Origin: Limanda limanda
Lineage: Eukaryota; Chordata; Actinopteri; Pleuronectiformes; Pleuronectidae
DNA length: 64,000 bases
Reading direction: 5' to 3'
NCBI RefSeq assembly: GCF_963576545.1
Contig: NC_083646.1
Coordinates: 19,397,163-19,461,162 of the forward strand
Shown: one piece after another, positions 39,831 to 51,960 of the stretch
Layout of the letters: the number at the start of each line of letters is the position of its first letter
Position numbering within the stretch: position 1 is the first letter of the stretch
Made by a program: the position numbers and the translations under genes
The notes under the pieces: generated by a model
Database searches by the model: none
What the model saw: only the letters and a program-made list of their open reading frames with translations
What the model was told of the DNA's origin: nothing

Positions 39831-42417
39831 CGTTATTTTCATATCAGTCCTTAAAGATCATTATCAAAGTAGGCTGTCAGTCGATCCGTGCTTACCAAAT
39901 CATATTATCATAGCATTGAGATATTTGAGAAGATTGCATAATGAGTAGCAAATGATACTTAACTAAAGATGACTTGCTCTCTGAAGTTAAACACTATCTG
40001 CACTGGCACAAGAAAAAGGTTTAATTATTCCCAAGGTAATTTCACATGTAACACAAGACTCTGTAAAGCTGCCTGTTATCACAAACTCAATCTTCTCATA
40101 ACTACTATCAAACAATATTTGTGACGTTTCATCTCAAGTGTAAAGGGACGTGTATATGTAAGGCTGTGTATTGTGGGGTGTTTTTCCTGTGGGACTTTTA
40201 TTTTGAAGGACTCATGGAATAGAATCCATACACTCTGCTGTATTTTGGAAACCTGATTATGTTTGGAGATTTCTGAACAATGGGAAATGTATCTAAACTC
40301 TGTACCATGCTGATGTTGAACTATTTGACACATTTGTTTTGCAGTACAAGGTAAGTTGTTGTGTTAAGATGGTCATTACTCTTTGGTTGCCTTTTTTTTT
40401 TTAAGTCAGATGATGAGTGCACTAAAAGAAGTAGAATACAAGATAAGCAGAAGGAAGATTGAGCATATCTGTATAAATCTAAACCACTCTGCCAAACGCA
40501 GTGTTGCACTCCAGACCATAGGTTTTAGTTTGTTTATTTATTTTCTCCCCAACTCCCAAGACATCTGATCTGTGTCAGAGGTGTTTGCAATGGTGGCAGG
40601 ACAATGAGCGCATGAGCCTGAAGAAACATGAGCCGTGTCTTGACAAATAGGTGCACAAAGGGCCCAGAGGTCTCTGGATAAGATTTTCGTTTTTTCCCCC
40701 CATCTTCTGCATTCTGTTTCATGATAACTGTGGTCTTTTTGTTTTTAATTTTTACAAAATGTTATTTTACAGCAGTAGTTTCATACTTCTGTAAACGATT
40801 TGCAAACCAAAATGCAATGTACAGTAGATACGAATTATATTTTAGATTTACTGCACTTCAGACTGTTTGTAAATATGATCGATTAAACAAAATGAAAAAG
40901 GAAGTGACCGTGTAAGGCTGCTCTGTGTCTCCATTCATATTTTTAGCAAGGATCTCCTGTGGTTCAATTTAATAAACTGTAGGCTTTGGCATTTCTAGCT
41001 ACTTTACAGTTGAAACCAGCAATAGCATTCTTTCTCTGACTTCCTGTCTACATCAATATTTTCAGACATTTACTTCACACCTCATATCACAGTATCAATT
41101 CCTACTGTCTATCTAAAGACTACTGCTGCTGAAACAACCTGTGAATTTAATACCTTATGGGTTTAAACTGTTTCACACAAGCAATTTGAAAAAAAAATAT
41201 TTTTGTCAATTTATTCTGCTTTTCCATCACATTAAAATCTACCTTCAAAGGATAAATGTCTACTTACAGTTTAATTTTTCACATTATTTCAAGTAAGGCT
41301 ACTGAACTGCCTTGTTTAAAATAACAAGAGCTTCAATGGATTTCAACTGCTGTCAGCAAGAAGACAATAGAAAGACAACCTATTGCTGTGTATTACAGCG
41401 ATATCACATTACTCCGTGACATCTTTGGTTCATTGGAATAACATAGATACAACACAGCAGATATAAGAGACCTCACATAAAAGTACAATAAGACCCAATA
41501 AGGCAAAGGGATCATGATGGTTAAAGAACATGAAACAAATTTGATTTTAATCCTCATTCATTAAAAAACTTTTTTGAATAAAGTGATCTGATCCTTGAAA
41601 ATCCTTTATTTAAATTAAGAAGTTAATTTAGCTCTAGACTGTTCCGTCAGTGTGGTTTTACCAATGTTCGACACTGAGAAGTTCAGAAAAAATTCACCTA
41701 TTTGAATGCACTGAATTGAAACCGGACAGTTTATAATCTATATTAATGAAACCTGAATAGGTGCTTCTACCGGTGACATTTTTAAACAAAAGTTACCTGT
41801 TAATTAACTCATCAGAAATTATTTCATATTTATAACATGTTGCAGAAGATGGTCAAACTTTATCTGAAATAAAATGAATGAATAAATGGATGAATCATAG
41901 TTTAATTTCACAAAGACTTTACTGCCACAGAATATTTACAATGTTGCAATTTACAGTTTTCTTACCGGCTTTGTTTAGTTATTTCTCTTTAACAAACACA
42001 GTACACGTCTGAACTTGTGTCTTTTTGTTCAGGATGTTGATATTACTGTTCATGAGGATGTGGGAAGCCAAGCAGTGGAAACATACTACACTCCTCATTA
42101 CCACAATTACCAAATTGTTTGCATCAATCTATGGACAACTGCATATATTCCTCCAAAGCCAGAGTGCTGCAGTGTCATCAATCACTAAGATCCTTGGTAA
42201 ATTTAATGTAAATGATGCAGATTCAGTCATGTGACGCAGATCATTCTACAAGTTGCAGCCATCTGTGGAAAACATTTTGCAAATATACAGAAAATAACAA
42301 ATAGTTATTGATTATGTAGCAGTCACACAGAAGCTTAAGTTACAGATCCCATGTGTGTCAGATGGCCGTGTATCCTCGGTACGGAGGAGGGAAGTTGTTT
42401 GGGTGTCATGTTGTTCA
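39831..42417. other. Intergenic/3'UTR region between convergent AZI2 and CMC1
   Basis: No gene. The - strand part nearest 42417 must hold the CMC1 3'UTR. One candidate minus-strand AATAAA is at 41610-41605, about 810 bp past the CMC1 stop. The region is AT-rich, with no repeat that I recognise. Confidence 0.45.
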
Positions 42418-45400
42418 TTACATGCTCACTGGGAGTTTTTGTTTCCTGTTCTTCGTAGGGATCCCCGTCCTTATAAACTCCAGTTTCTCTCGGATGTACT
42501 CCTGCTTACACTCCTCGTAAAACACAGGGTCCCTGTAGCTGGTGGAAGACAGACATAACAGAGGTTATTTTAAAGAGCGGATGTGGCCTGGTCTGATTAT
42601 CACGGTGACGACATGATTTTGAGACGACAGACTTCATGGGCAAAGGTTTAGTGTGTCAGCAAGGGTGAGAGAGACTGGGTAAGCCTTAGCTCAAGGTGTT
42701 TGTGGGATCACACATGGGGAGTCACTTAAGTGTGCAAGTGATGCAGAGCGAAACAGCAAAATACTCACTGTTGTGTCAGACATTCCTTCAGCGCTGAATT
42801 CTCCTCTCGACACTTAAACACCATGAAGAAACCAGTTTCTCTACAGCATTTTCCGAAGGCTGGAGGGACAAAACCAAGGAATAGAGGAGAAATTAGTGAA
42901 ATTATCACAAAAAAAAAAAAAAAAGTGTGTGCGTGCAGGCGTGTGTGTGGTTTTCAACATGAACAATAGCACACCAAAATGCACATAATAGTTGCACTCT
43001 ACCACAAGAAGGAACCTGGTTATGGAACACGTTGCCAAGCCTCTTATCAACCTGAAACCCATGTTTCCTCCTTCACTGATGGGTACTGGCCACAAAGTGC
43101 ATGTATCTGTGGTCGGCCTGTTTTCCACACTGGCTCTTTAACAGTCAGCCCACCGCCCGCAAATATATACACGCCTCATCCAGCCCCAAATAATTAAATA
43201 TAGGTTGTGCTTCGCAGATCACAGCCCCCAATGAGGCCTGGGGTTGGTAAGGGGTCTTAACAATAACCCGGCCAGAAAAAGGAGTATTTCCAGGAATCTC
43301 AGGCCCGACATTATCAGACGAGTGTAGTAGAAGCTGGCAGTCAAACGATTGTATGAAGTTGTGACTTTTAGACACTGGACAAATTCTGCATATGATTGTC
43401 ATTTTTTATCAGGTATATAGGTACAAAATGGCTGGTTAAAAATAACACACACAAATCAATTTAAATACAATTTCACAAAGCTTGAATCTTAGGTGCAGGT
43501 CCAGCCATCTCTGAACCCATCGCCTCTAATCGGACGATGAATCAGACTCTGGGGTCAATGGCTAATATTTTAGTGCGGTCAGTGTAGACAGCAAATATCT
43601 CAAATATCAAGACTTCATACATTAGTTTATTTTATCACAAGGACACTTTTTGACGGTGTTCTCGGTCCAGGGACATTTTGGCTGATTTCTATTTAAAGCT
43701 ATCTGCAAACGAGTGTAGATAAATAAAAAGCAGATGCATTTCGTCAACGTGCTTCTTTTGCTCTCCACATGGACTGTTAATGTGCGGCCGACCAAAGCCT
43801 GCTCCAACGTGATCGGTCAAACTAGAAACAGAAATCAGAAAGGTTTTTAAGCCTTGTAAAAATCTTGTCTCTTGTCTACTGCCTACTTCTGCATATTCAC
43901 ATCCAGAATCAGTTTAAAAGAGATTACAGCTCAGGCCCCTCCAGTGCATCTCAGTCACTGTCCTGTATACAGGCTGCAGTCTAATACACATAAAATACCT
44001 ATACAAACTAAAAGTCACTGTCGACTCATTCCTACTGTATGCCAAGGCCCAAGAGTCCCCTTAAATTCAAGCAAATTACACACACCCATAGCTATTATTT
44101 AAATATGGCACTGGATTATTTTCATCAAAATCCACAAATTAGTCCCAATCTTGCAATGTTAATGAGTGAGAAGAAGTTCCTGGATGTGACCCTGATCTGA
44201 AAAAAAATTGAATGAGTTCGTTTCGGATGCATTCCACATCCTTCCAGCAAGTTTTGTGAAAATCTGTTGAGTTGTTTTTGTGTAATCGTGCTTGCCATCG
44301 AACAAAACAAACCAACCAATCAACAAACGCACAGGGGTGACAACATAACCTCTTTTGCAGAGGTAATTAAGTGAAAACCAAATATGGTGATTGTCACTTA
44401 TACAAATCAAAAGCTCCTCCTGAAAGGCTGCATCAGAGACACTGTGCTATGACTGGTGCCGTTTTCCATATTAAACCTACGAGGTCCTCATTGTAAACAA
44501 GGTGCTGAAGACTCTGAGTCTTCACCTTGTTAGCAAGCTCTTGCTCGAGTCTTTAATTAAAACCACTGCCCTCCCATGTTCCCTTCGCTAAAACCTGACA
44601 TCATAATTACCTCCATCAGTGCCATCAGTATGGTTATCACACAGACACTTTCATCAGAATGTAGATGTGAAGAAAAAAAGACAACAGCAAAACCAATTTA
44701 GAGAAGCACAACAGTGCGACTAATCTAATCAAAGAACGCCTCATCCCTGTCCCATGGTACTAATAGAGGCTGCAGAGGAGTTGCCTCTCGGAGCGCATCT
44801 ACACCAAAGGCAAAAATATGAGACTGGCTTTATATCAGAATATATCACAATAGGCCCCTCTAAACACAAGAGTGATGGCTGTTTCGTGTGCCATTTTTAA
44901 AGATGGAGAAATGCAGTTTGGCAGTTTTAACAAAGCAGAAGCTGGGGGCCTGAGGTGTGAACCTGCAATACATAATTAGATATAACAGAATATGTCATAA
45001 TGCTGAGTGATTTTGTGTATTTCAGAAAAATTCAATCAAAAATGTATTGATAATGAAACTGATAAAGCATTTTCCCTTGACATTTTTTTTAAATTTGTGT
45101 TTTATTCGTTATTCTTTTTTATATTTCGAGTCTGGAGATCCAGAAACAGACTTAGTGAACCCAATTTACAACCAGCTTCTACAAATCAAAGTCTTGCTAC
45201 AACAAGAGTAGATGTCAGTCAGAAAGCGGCCACTAATTATATGTGTGGGTTGATCAAATAGTGTTTTTGAAAGACGTGAAACGTGAGAATCCCGACATGA
45301 ATCATCAGCACAAAAAGAAGAATCACGGCCGGTAAATCAAAACTGAAAAGATGGGTCCGGATCTTTCGTATCTGTATTTGCTTCAACAACAAAGCCTTCA

Positions 45401-47365
45401 CTGTACAGCCGTGTGGGGACCACGGGCATATAGGTGCACAGAGAGAGAGAGAGAGAGATTTCTTTTTTCTTTTCTTTGTAAGACACTATCAGACACTGGG
45501 ACCCCAGTGTCGACACAAACATACAGGATGAGCTGATGGAGGGCGGAGGACGGAGGTGTGAAAACGAGTGGGACGAGAAGCTAGTCTTGCGAGGGGAGTT
45601 TCCACTGCCCGCACAGCCACTGTATGTCCCACCACCTCAGGCATGCATCTGCATCGCCCCTATGCAAGAGCATGACACACTGGCTTCTGATTTCAAGAAA
45701 CCACATAACGCAGTCAGTGTCAGGGGCTGAGGTGTTGCTGAAGCAGACAGTGCACATGTGAGCAGAGCTACAGCCACCACTTCCATGCAGATCAAGCAGC
45801 TGCTGGTGTGCTGCCAATTGGCCTGCTCCTTGATTCGAAGAAAATAAGTGGCCTCGAGAGGCCGGTGTTCGCAGCGGCAGGAAACAGTCAAAGAACGAGT
45901 GAAAAGGTCAAGCAAAGGAACACGAAGCCTGAAAGAAACTTAATGGGACAGAGCAAATACACTTGTACAGAAAAAGACTGTGGATTGATCTACAAAATTA
46001 TGAAGGTATAATAACATCAACCACAAGTTTAAATTTGAAAAGAAATAACATCAAGGCCTCGAATATAGATCTTCTTCAGTGTTGTCAGACAGGTACGTTT
46101 AATTTTTTTTATGGCTATAGATTGAATGTTTAGTTTAGTGATTAAAATAACGTGATTATATGGATACATATCTTCTTTCTTTTTTTATGCATTAAATGGG
46201 ACTTATGGAGTCGCACATTCTCAGAAATAAAGCATTGTGAATAGGGCTTTTATTATTATTTTTAGTATTTATTTAATGCAGTCCAAACAAAGGTTGAACA
46301 ATAATATCATTGTAATGTCATATCGTCTTATAATCTGAAACACAGTTGGAATTTTCCAGGCTCCTAAAATCTTCCTTATTTCTCTTGAGACCATAAAAAT
46401 GAACCCAACTGGCAAGAGGCAGTATTCTGTGATGCTTAACTAATAACAACGGAATGTTATTAGTTAAAATCTCTAATCTCCAAAACAATATTAAAAGTCT
46501 GAATTTGGGACTAAATCAATAATCCTCTCATTTCGAAATGACATGCTAACCCATTGCTCACTCACACTGGGGATAATAAGGCTTTGGTAGCTCCATTTTT
46601 ACACAATAATTAACAACAAATATTATCGTATAAAGATTTGCTTTAAAAAATTTGAAAACTCTGTCTGAATTTCTTTTGGTGCAGGGTTTTATTTTTCTAA
46701 GCAAGACAAAGTAAAAGTGAGTAAATGATCACATTATTATCTTTTACATTTGTCTTGAAATGAAGTTGGCTCATCATCTAAGTTATTATTATGAATAAAT
46801 AGTCTATTGTAAACGAAAATCCAATTTCAACACAACAGGGAACTACACAACAAAGCCAGAGAGGCACCCGGACTATTTACAGCAAGCACATGACAGGATT
46901 TTCATACGAGTGGAACTCAGCTACGATGGCACAATCTGACGGGAAAGGGACCGAACCATGTCATGGCAGGTGGACTGCTCCGGACCCAGAGTAACCACAG
47001 TGTTGAGTGTGAAGCTCTTTAGAAGATTCACAAGAAAGCTGAAACCTAAAGGAAAAGCACGGACCGAGTGATGCATACCCTGTGTGTGCACCGTTCATTC
47101 CCCAGTCGGGCAACACTAACTTTTGTTCATCGCAGTTTTACCATTTCATGACAAAGTCCTCAAGAATTAAATTTATACCATATGATTATGAACGACTGGT
47201 TGATCTAAATAAGCTGTAGATTCTGACTCATAAGTTAGTACATCACTACACTGATGATATCATCTTCTTTGTGTCTTCTACATGACGAACCTGATCATAC
47301 AATATATGATGGGAAATACGTCTCTGATCCATATAAGATCAGAAAATAGTCTGTTTAGGTCTATT

Positions 47366-47434
<69 letters not shown>

Positions 47435-48237
47435 ATTAACTTTCACATTTTGAATACAGTATTTAGTTAATTTTGAATGTTCACAAAAAGTATCTAGTGA
47501 TGGAAATTATGTCTCACAAAAAATATCTCAGAAGACTGATGATCGGGAAACATTGATTGAAAAGTAATTTAGAGTTTCCATACTCATGAGTCCAGTTATA
47601 CAAGGGAAACCATTCGGATTTACTGCACTCTGCTTAAAAGAGGGCATCCAGATAAGATGACTTCAAAATTGAGCTAAGCCTGGCCATGGTCGTGTTTTCC
47701 TGAATGAGTTTGACTTGTGAGATAGATGCTGCGTCAGCTTTGCACTCCCTCACTTTCTCCCTCCCTCCCTCACACACACACACACGCACCTTCAACTTTC
47801 TCCACACAGAGCTCCTTGGCTTTCTCCCTCATCATCTTGGGGATCAGGACGTCTGTCTCCACGTGCCTCAGGTGCATCTCCTCTGAGGAGGCAGAAAGAA
47901 AAGACACATGTAAACAGTGAGAACCCACGAGCCCCAGTTTAAATCCGCACACACGTTCATTAGAATGAGAAACACGAGTCATCTCAGTCTTCATTACAAT
48001 CAGAACAGCGTCCTGTCAACGTTAGGAGCACAGAGCTAGCCTCTTGAATGTAAGCTACCTAGCTAGCTACCTCTGCAGATAACACAGCAGTTTGTCCTGA
48101 ATGCACGGAGCTGAGTGAAGCTGTGCGACACAGAGCAGCTCAACAGTCACGTAAAGTACGTGGCTAACGTCATGTTGATAAAAGCACGTCCTGTATTTCA
48201 GACAGAAATGTACAATACCTGCGTTAACTGCCTCCAT
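42418..48237 (-). CDS. cmc1: CMC1, twin CX9C mitochondrial protein, 4 coding exons
   Basis: Minus-strand coding exons: 48237-48219, 47882-47790, 42859-42769 and 42538-42418. All introns are GT-AG and phases fit, giving 324 bp or 107 aa (human CMC1 is 106 aa). The start MEAVNAEEMHLRHVETDVLI aligns with the human N-terminus. An in-frame ATG 18 codons upstream (48291) is less likely because it would add a non-conserved extension. Both cysteine pairs are present: C32-x9-C42 and C54-x9-C64, plus C43 and C78. RTGIPTKNRKQKLP near the end matches the human RKTGIPTKKRLQKLP. Known family role: an intermembrane-space protein, oxidised by the MIA40/CHCHD4 relay, that stabilises newly made COX1 with COA3 and COX14 during cytochrome c oxidase assembly. 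The second intron is large (4.9 kb) and holds a family A repeat and a (GA)n tract. The gene looks intact and is convergent with AZI2. Confidence 0.96.
42908..42924 (+). repeat. Poly(A) run in a CMC1 intron
   Basis: A run of about 16 A residues followed by GTGTGTGCGTGCAGGCGTG. Read on the CMC1 strand it is a poly(T) tract about 50 bp downstream of the exon 2 to exon 3 intron end at 42860, so it can serve as the polypyrimidine region for that acceptor only partially. Confidence 0.8.
44030..44367 (+). repeat. Dispersed repeat family A, copy 4 (most complete 3' end)
   Basis: Words in order: GCCAAGGCCCAAGAGTCCCC then TTAAATTCAAGCAAATTACA, TTCATCAAAATCCACAAATT, ACATCCTTCCAGCAAGTTTT, GAGTTGTTTTTGTGTAATCG, and the terminal CATAACCTCTTTTGCAGAGG followed by TAAT. 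The terminal phrase contains CCTCTTTTGCAGAGG, a short inverted repeat characteristic of the family's 3' end as I remember it. It lies in CMC1 intron 2, antisense to the gene. Confidence 0.7.
47368..47429 (+). repeat. (GA)n microsatellite
   Basis: A pure GA tract of about 31 units inside CMC1 intron 2. On the CMC1 strand it is a (TC)n polypyrimidine tract, about 420 bp from the exon 2 donor. Confidence 0.97.
47771..47789 (+). repeat. (CA)n tract adjoining the CMC1 exon 2 splice donor
   Basis: On the CMC1 strand, exon 2 ends at 47790 and the intron reads GTGCGTGTGTGTGTGTGTGA, so the donor's own bases merge into a (GT)n microsatellite. Length changes in the repeat would start only five or six bases from the exon border. 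Confidence 0.9.
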
Positions 48238-48360
48238 AGCGATGATGTTTCTCAAAACATTACAACACAGGTCCAATGTGACCTCGCTCACGTCCGCTCA
48301 AACTACTTCCGCTGACGTAGTTGGTCGGTATAAAAAACTACAAATCCCAGGGTCCGGTAG
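48238..48360 (-). promoter_or_regulatory. CMC1 core promoter
   Basis: Immediately upstream of the CMC1 start are an ETS/GABP-type ACTTCCG (48305-48311, CGGAAGT on the CMC1 strand), a CRE-like TGACGT (48313-48318) and ACTACAAATCCCAG (48337-48350). The last is a very good match to the ZNF143/THAP11 SBS motif (ACTACAATTCCCAG). GABP, CREB and ZNF143 sites clustered within 50 bp of a start codon are typical of promoters for nuclear-encoded mitochondrial proteins. Factor binding is inferred from motifs only. Confidence 0.65.
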
Positions 48361-48457
48361 AGACTTTGTGTCTAATGCATCAGAGTTTACGGCTCTGTGC
48401 GATAGATGGTATGTAACATGCTCTCTGAGCACCTCCCTATTAAAGACATGTAATGTC

Positions 48458-48530
<73 letters not shown>
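48458..48530 (+). repeat. (AAT)n microsatellite
   Basis: About 24 uninterrupted AAT units, about 220 bp upstream of the CMC1 start codon. The asparagine-rich and leucine/tyrosine-rich frames across it are artefacts. Confidence 0.97.
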
Positions 48531-51500
48531 GCAACCATTATAATAATAGCAAAAAATATAATAATAATACTCTTCATCACATTTGCGAGGGGAGGTTTTT
48601 TCATCATAGTCGCTATTTTTATTTACTTTTAATGAAAAATAACAAAATATCTTCAATCATGTACCGATATTAACAAAAGTATAGTCTGCACTACTAAGGT
48701 AAAATGATTTTTTTACTGCTCTTTCCTCACAGTTAACTGTGACAGCTGCTCGCATGATAATTCAATAGTCCTGTAAGAAATTCTCCTTTCGTAAAACTTA
48801 TTTAATTTGCTCTGTTGTTGAAACTGTCAAAGAACAGCAAGTTCAAATATGTGGACATATTTATATGTTATATGATATGATGTTGTTAATAAGGACAGCA
48901 CTCTCTAGTAAGATGTACTACTCTTCACTCTTTTACCTTGTTTTTGTTTGTTTTGTTGTTTTACTTTATTTATTTATTTGTCAAGAATAATTGCAGATTA
49001 AATAAGTGGGTCCATCTATAATAATTATGAACTGCATTAAAAGTAATTTGATAATGAGCCTTAATTAGTCTGATATATGTGTATATGTCACAGTGTAAAA
49101 AATAAATGCACTAGAAGTACTGGTGAGTGTAACATTTACATGATTAAATGTCCCATGTTATTTGAAGTTAGATTCCCAAGTTAAGCAAGCTGAAGGTTGA
49201 AAACTGTTAAAACGGGAGTCTGTGTATGTAGCATCGTGAACAATATAATATTCACAGTATAGGAAACAATAATAATGAAATGCGAGATTTACTGATTACC
49301 CCTTTTCTAAATATGAATATGGTTCCACTTTGAAAAAAATCTCCTCTCCGAAACAACAAGAAACAATGAAATAAGTACTTCTCGCAGTATATCAACAGTA
49401 AATCACAGTGAATCTGAACCTGCATCCAGACTGCACGTTGAGCACAATAAGCCTGACCACAGTCTGCTTCGTCGCACACTCACTGTCGGGTTCCCATGCA
49501 TAGAGGTCCCACCTGTTAACAGTCAGATCAAAGTGACAGGCCACCACGCACAGACCCACACACATCTTCAAGTGAAACACAATTAACACACGTGTAGTTT
49601 CACAAACAAAAAAAAAACTTACATTATCTTCCCATCTCCACATTAAAACCACACACACAAGTATGAGCCTCAACACCTACACCCACCACCACCAGATAGG
49701 CCCATTGTCCGTCTGAAGTTCTCACAGATCTCTGACTACACCGCTAAAGCTGCAACTTCCCTCTGTGGAGGAGACATATTTTTTTCATCTACAAGTCAAA
49801 GGCACCACAAAAGAATATGATGATATATTCAAGTAGAAAGAAACTCACAAAACAAAGAAGGCAACATCACCCTCCACATGCTTTTTTGGTTTAGCGGCTC
49901 TCGTAGACTGAGACCCACAGGCAGATGGACGCACACATCTCCAAGCCCCAGCAAACAGACCACTTTTCTGTTCCCATCTCTCCTGACACCAGGTGGACAT
50001 CTGCAGATTTTAATATCGGCAGATTTCCTCAAACCGCAGTTTAAGCCAAGTATCCACCGCAGGGCCAAGTGCAGCTCATACAAATGATTGGACCACCACC
50101 AAACCAAACCTGAAAAAAAAAAATATATTTTACTTTTTTTATCCTACAAATAAAATGGCTTTCATAAAAAGAATCTAGTTCAACAAATATTTGAAATTCA
50201 TTTTCTGAACAGGTCTATGGTACAGTGGATGGCAACTATAGAAAAACTGTGTGAGACAAATTATAGATATTGTTTTCACAAAATGCAAGTGGGCACCTAA
50301 TAATAAAGGCAATAATTTCAGTGGCATAAACATAATAAAGCTACACATTTGCCAAAATGGTTCTGATTAATCACCACTTTTCATTACACACACAGTTTGT
50401 GTATACTTCTCAATTTAGGCCTACACTTCATGGTGATAGAGTTTTAAATTTTACACCCACTCCAAAAGGATTGAAAGTGAATTTTAGTGAAATAAAGGTC
50501 ACCATAATCATATAAACAAACTATATATGTTTAATTTCTTTACATAAATCCTATTAATTCAACTTAGTGTCCCCGTTCCCAGTAGCTCTATGGCCCCAGG
50601 GGAGCTTTTCCCTCCAGTTTGAGAACCTCTTCATGAAGATATACTCTCTCTTTCCTTCTATTCCTTTTTTATGGTGTGAGTAAAAAGAGAACAAACGATG
50701 AGAGGGAGCATGCAAAACTAGTCCTCCTGTAAAACACTAAACTACTAACAGGTAGTTTTATTAATCCACTGACTGACTTCCTTTGCAAGACAAACACTTC
50801 TTCGCCTTTTCAGCTGCAGCGAGAGGTTGCACAAAACCAAAACCCTTCCACATGTTGTTTTGTTGCTCCACTCTCTGTTCAGCCTCTTCAAAAACAATTA
50901 CCATAGAAAAATGCATGTTGTATTTTATGCTACAGGGTAAAATCTAGAAAGTCCGTTTTTGAAGGTAGACATCCCAACTCCATGAGATGTATCTCTTATT
51001 CATAAGAAATCTTGTTGTTGATCTTTTGTGTCATGAAAGATTACAAAGATATTCTGAAACAACATAATCTATAAAATACTGTACAAAATCTGATACATTT
51101 TATAGTTGGGTCATTTCAAGAGACCATGGGAGATAATACAGTAACTAAGCCCTGACCAGGTCCAGTTGGCCCGATATTGAAAAGTGCTCACTACCCCAAG
51201 TAGCATGCTGGCTGTTATGGCAGCGGCACGGACTCCCAACACTGAGCCAATATTACCCGAGCAGCAGGGCCCCATGAACCTGGCAGAAGGAGGTTAGCAA
51301 AGTTAAACCCTCTTACTACATGCCTCACTGCTCAGGGCCAACCAGCAGCTCTTCCAACTGTCCACACACTGGCCACAAAACAAGGCCCCTGTCAGAGAAT
51401 GTTAAAGGGTCATTGACACTGACCCCAAGAGTCTCCAGAAAGACAGTTGTTGATGTAGGATTTCTGTATCTTATTTATGAAAATATAACAAAGAATCCAT

Positions 51501-51639
51501 TAAATGCACTGATAAAGGTGGAGGAATATCTGTTGTAATGTAGAAGAGAAAGTCTTTACTCCGACAAGTACAAGAGATTTGAACGCGAACAACAGCTTCA
51601 AGGGAATCTGATGAGCATAATGCTAAAGTCAGACTGTAT
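48531..51639. other. Gene-free stretch
   Basis: No exon, RNA gene or recognised mobile element. Short A and T runs occur (for example 50114-50130). Frames around 49250-50110 have no family motif. Confidence 0.45.
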
Positions 51640-51960
51640 GTTTCCTCAGAGGCTCCTCTCTGGTGCACAGATCCACAGCGAGAGGGAGGAGGTGAACAGG
51701 CTCTGATTTCTGATTTCCACCTCCGTCCCCACTCCTCCGTATCTCTGACTTCCAAGACGTCGCCCGGCCGGCAGATGGAGTGTGGAGGTGAGATTCTTTT
51801 TTTTTTTTTTTTTTTTTTAGAGTGTTTAAGCCCGAGCCACGGGGAGCCTCTTCAGGGTCGGTGGAGAGCAGATAATCCAACAGCTCGGGTGAGGGGATTA
51901 CAAACCTTCAGGCAGACCTCTGCTGTTGACTCCTGCTGTGGGGCGCCGTCTTCGGGTCAC
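51640..51960 (+). promoter_or_regulatory. GC-rich island with exon-like donor, function unknown
   Basis: It stands out from AT-rich flanks and contains ACGTCGCCCGGCCGGCAGAT followed by GGAGTGTGGAG then GTGAGA, a near-consensus splice donor after 51787. A T22 run (51797-51818) follows, then another GC-rich part with GGGGCGCCG near 51940. This could be the first exon of a non-coding RNA or an enhancer-associated CpG island. No coding frame is evident. Confidence 0.25.
51797..51818 (+). repeat. Poly(T) run, 22 bases
   Basis: An uninterrupted T run inside a GC-rich island. It may be the reversed poly(A) of an inserted retroposon, but no body is recognised. Confidence 0.9.

Noticed and set aside
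48242..48673. 143-codon + strand frame with a poly-Asn tract and its leucine/tyrosine shadows
   Set aside because: It is produced by the (AAT)n microsatellite and the antisense of CMC1 exon 1.
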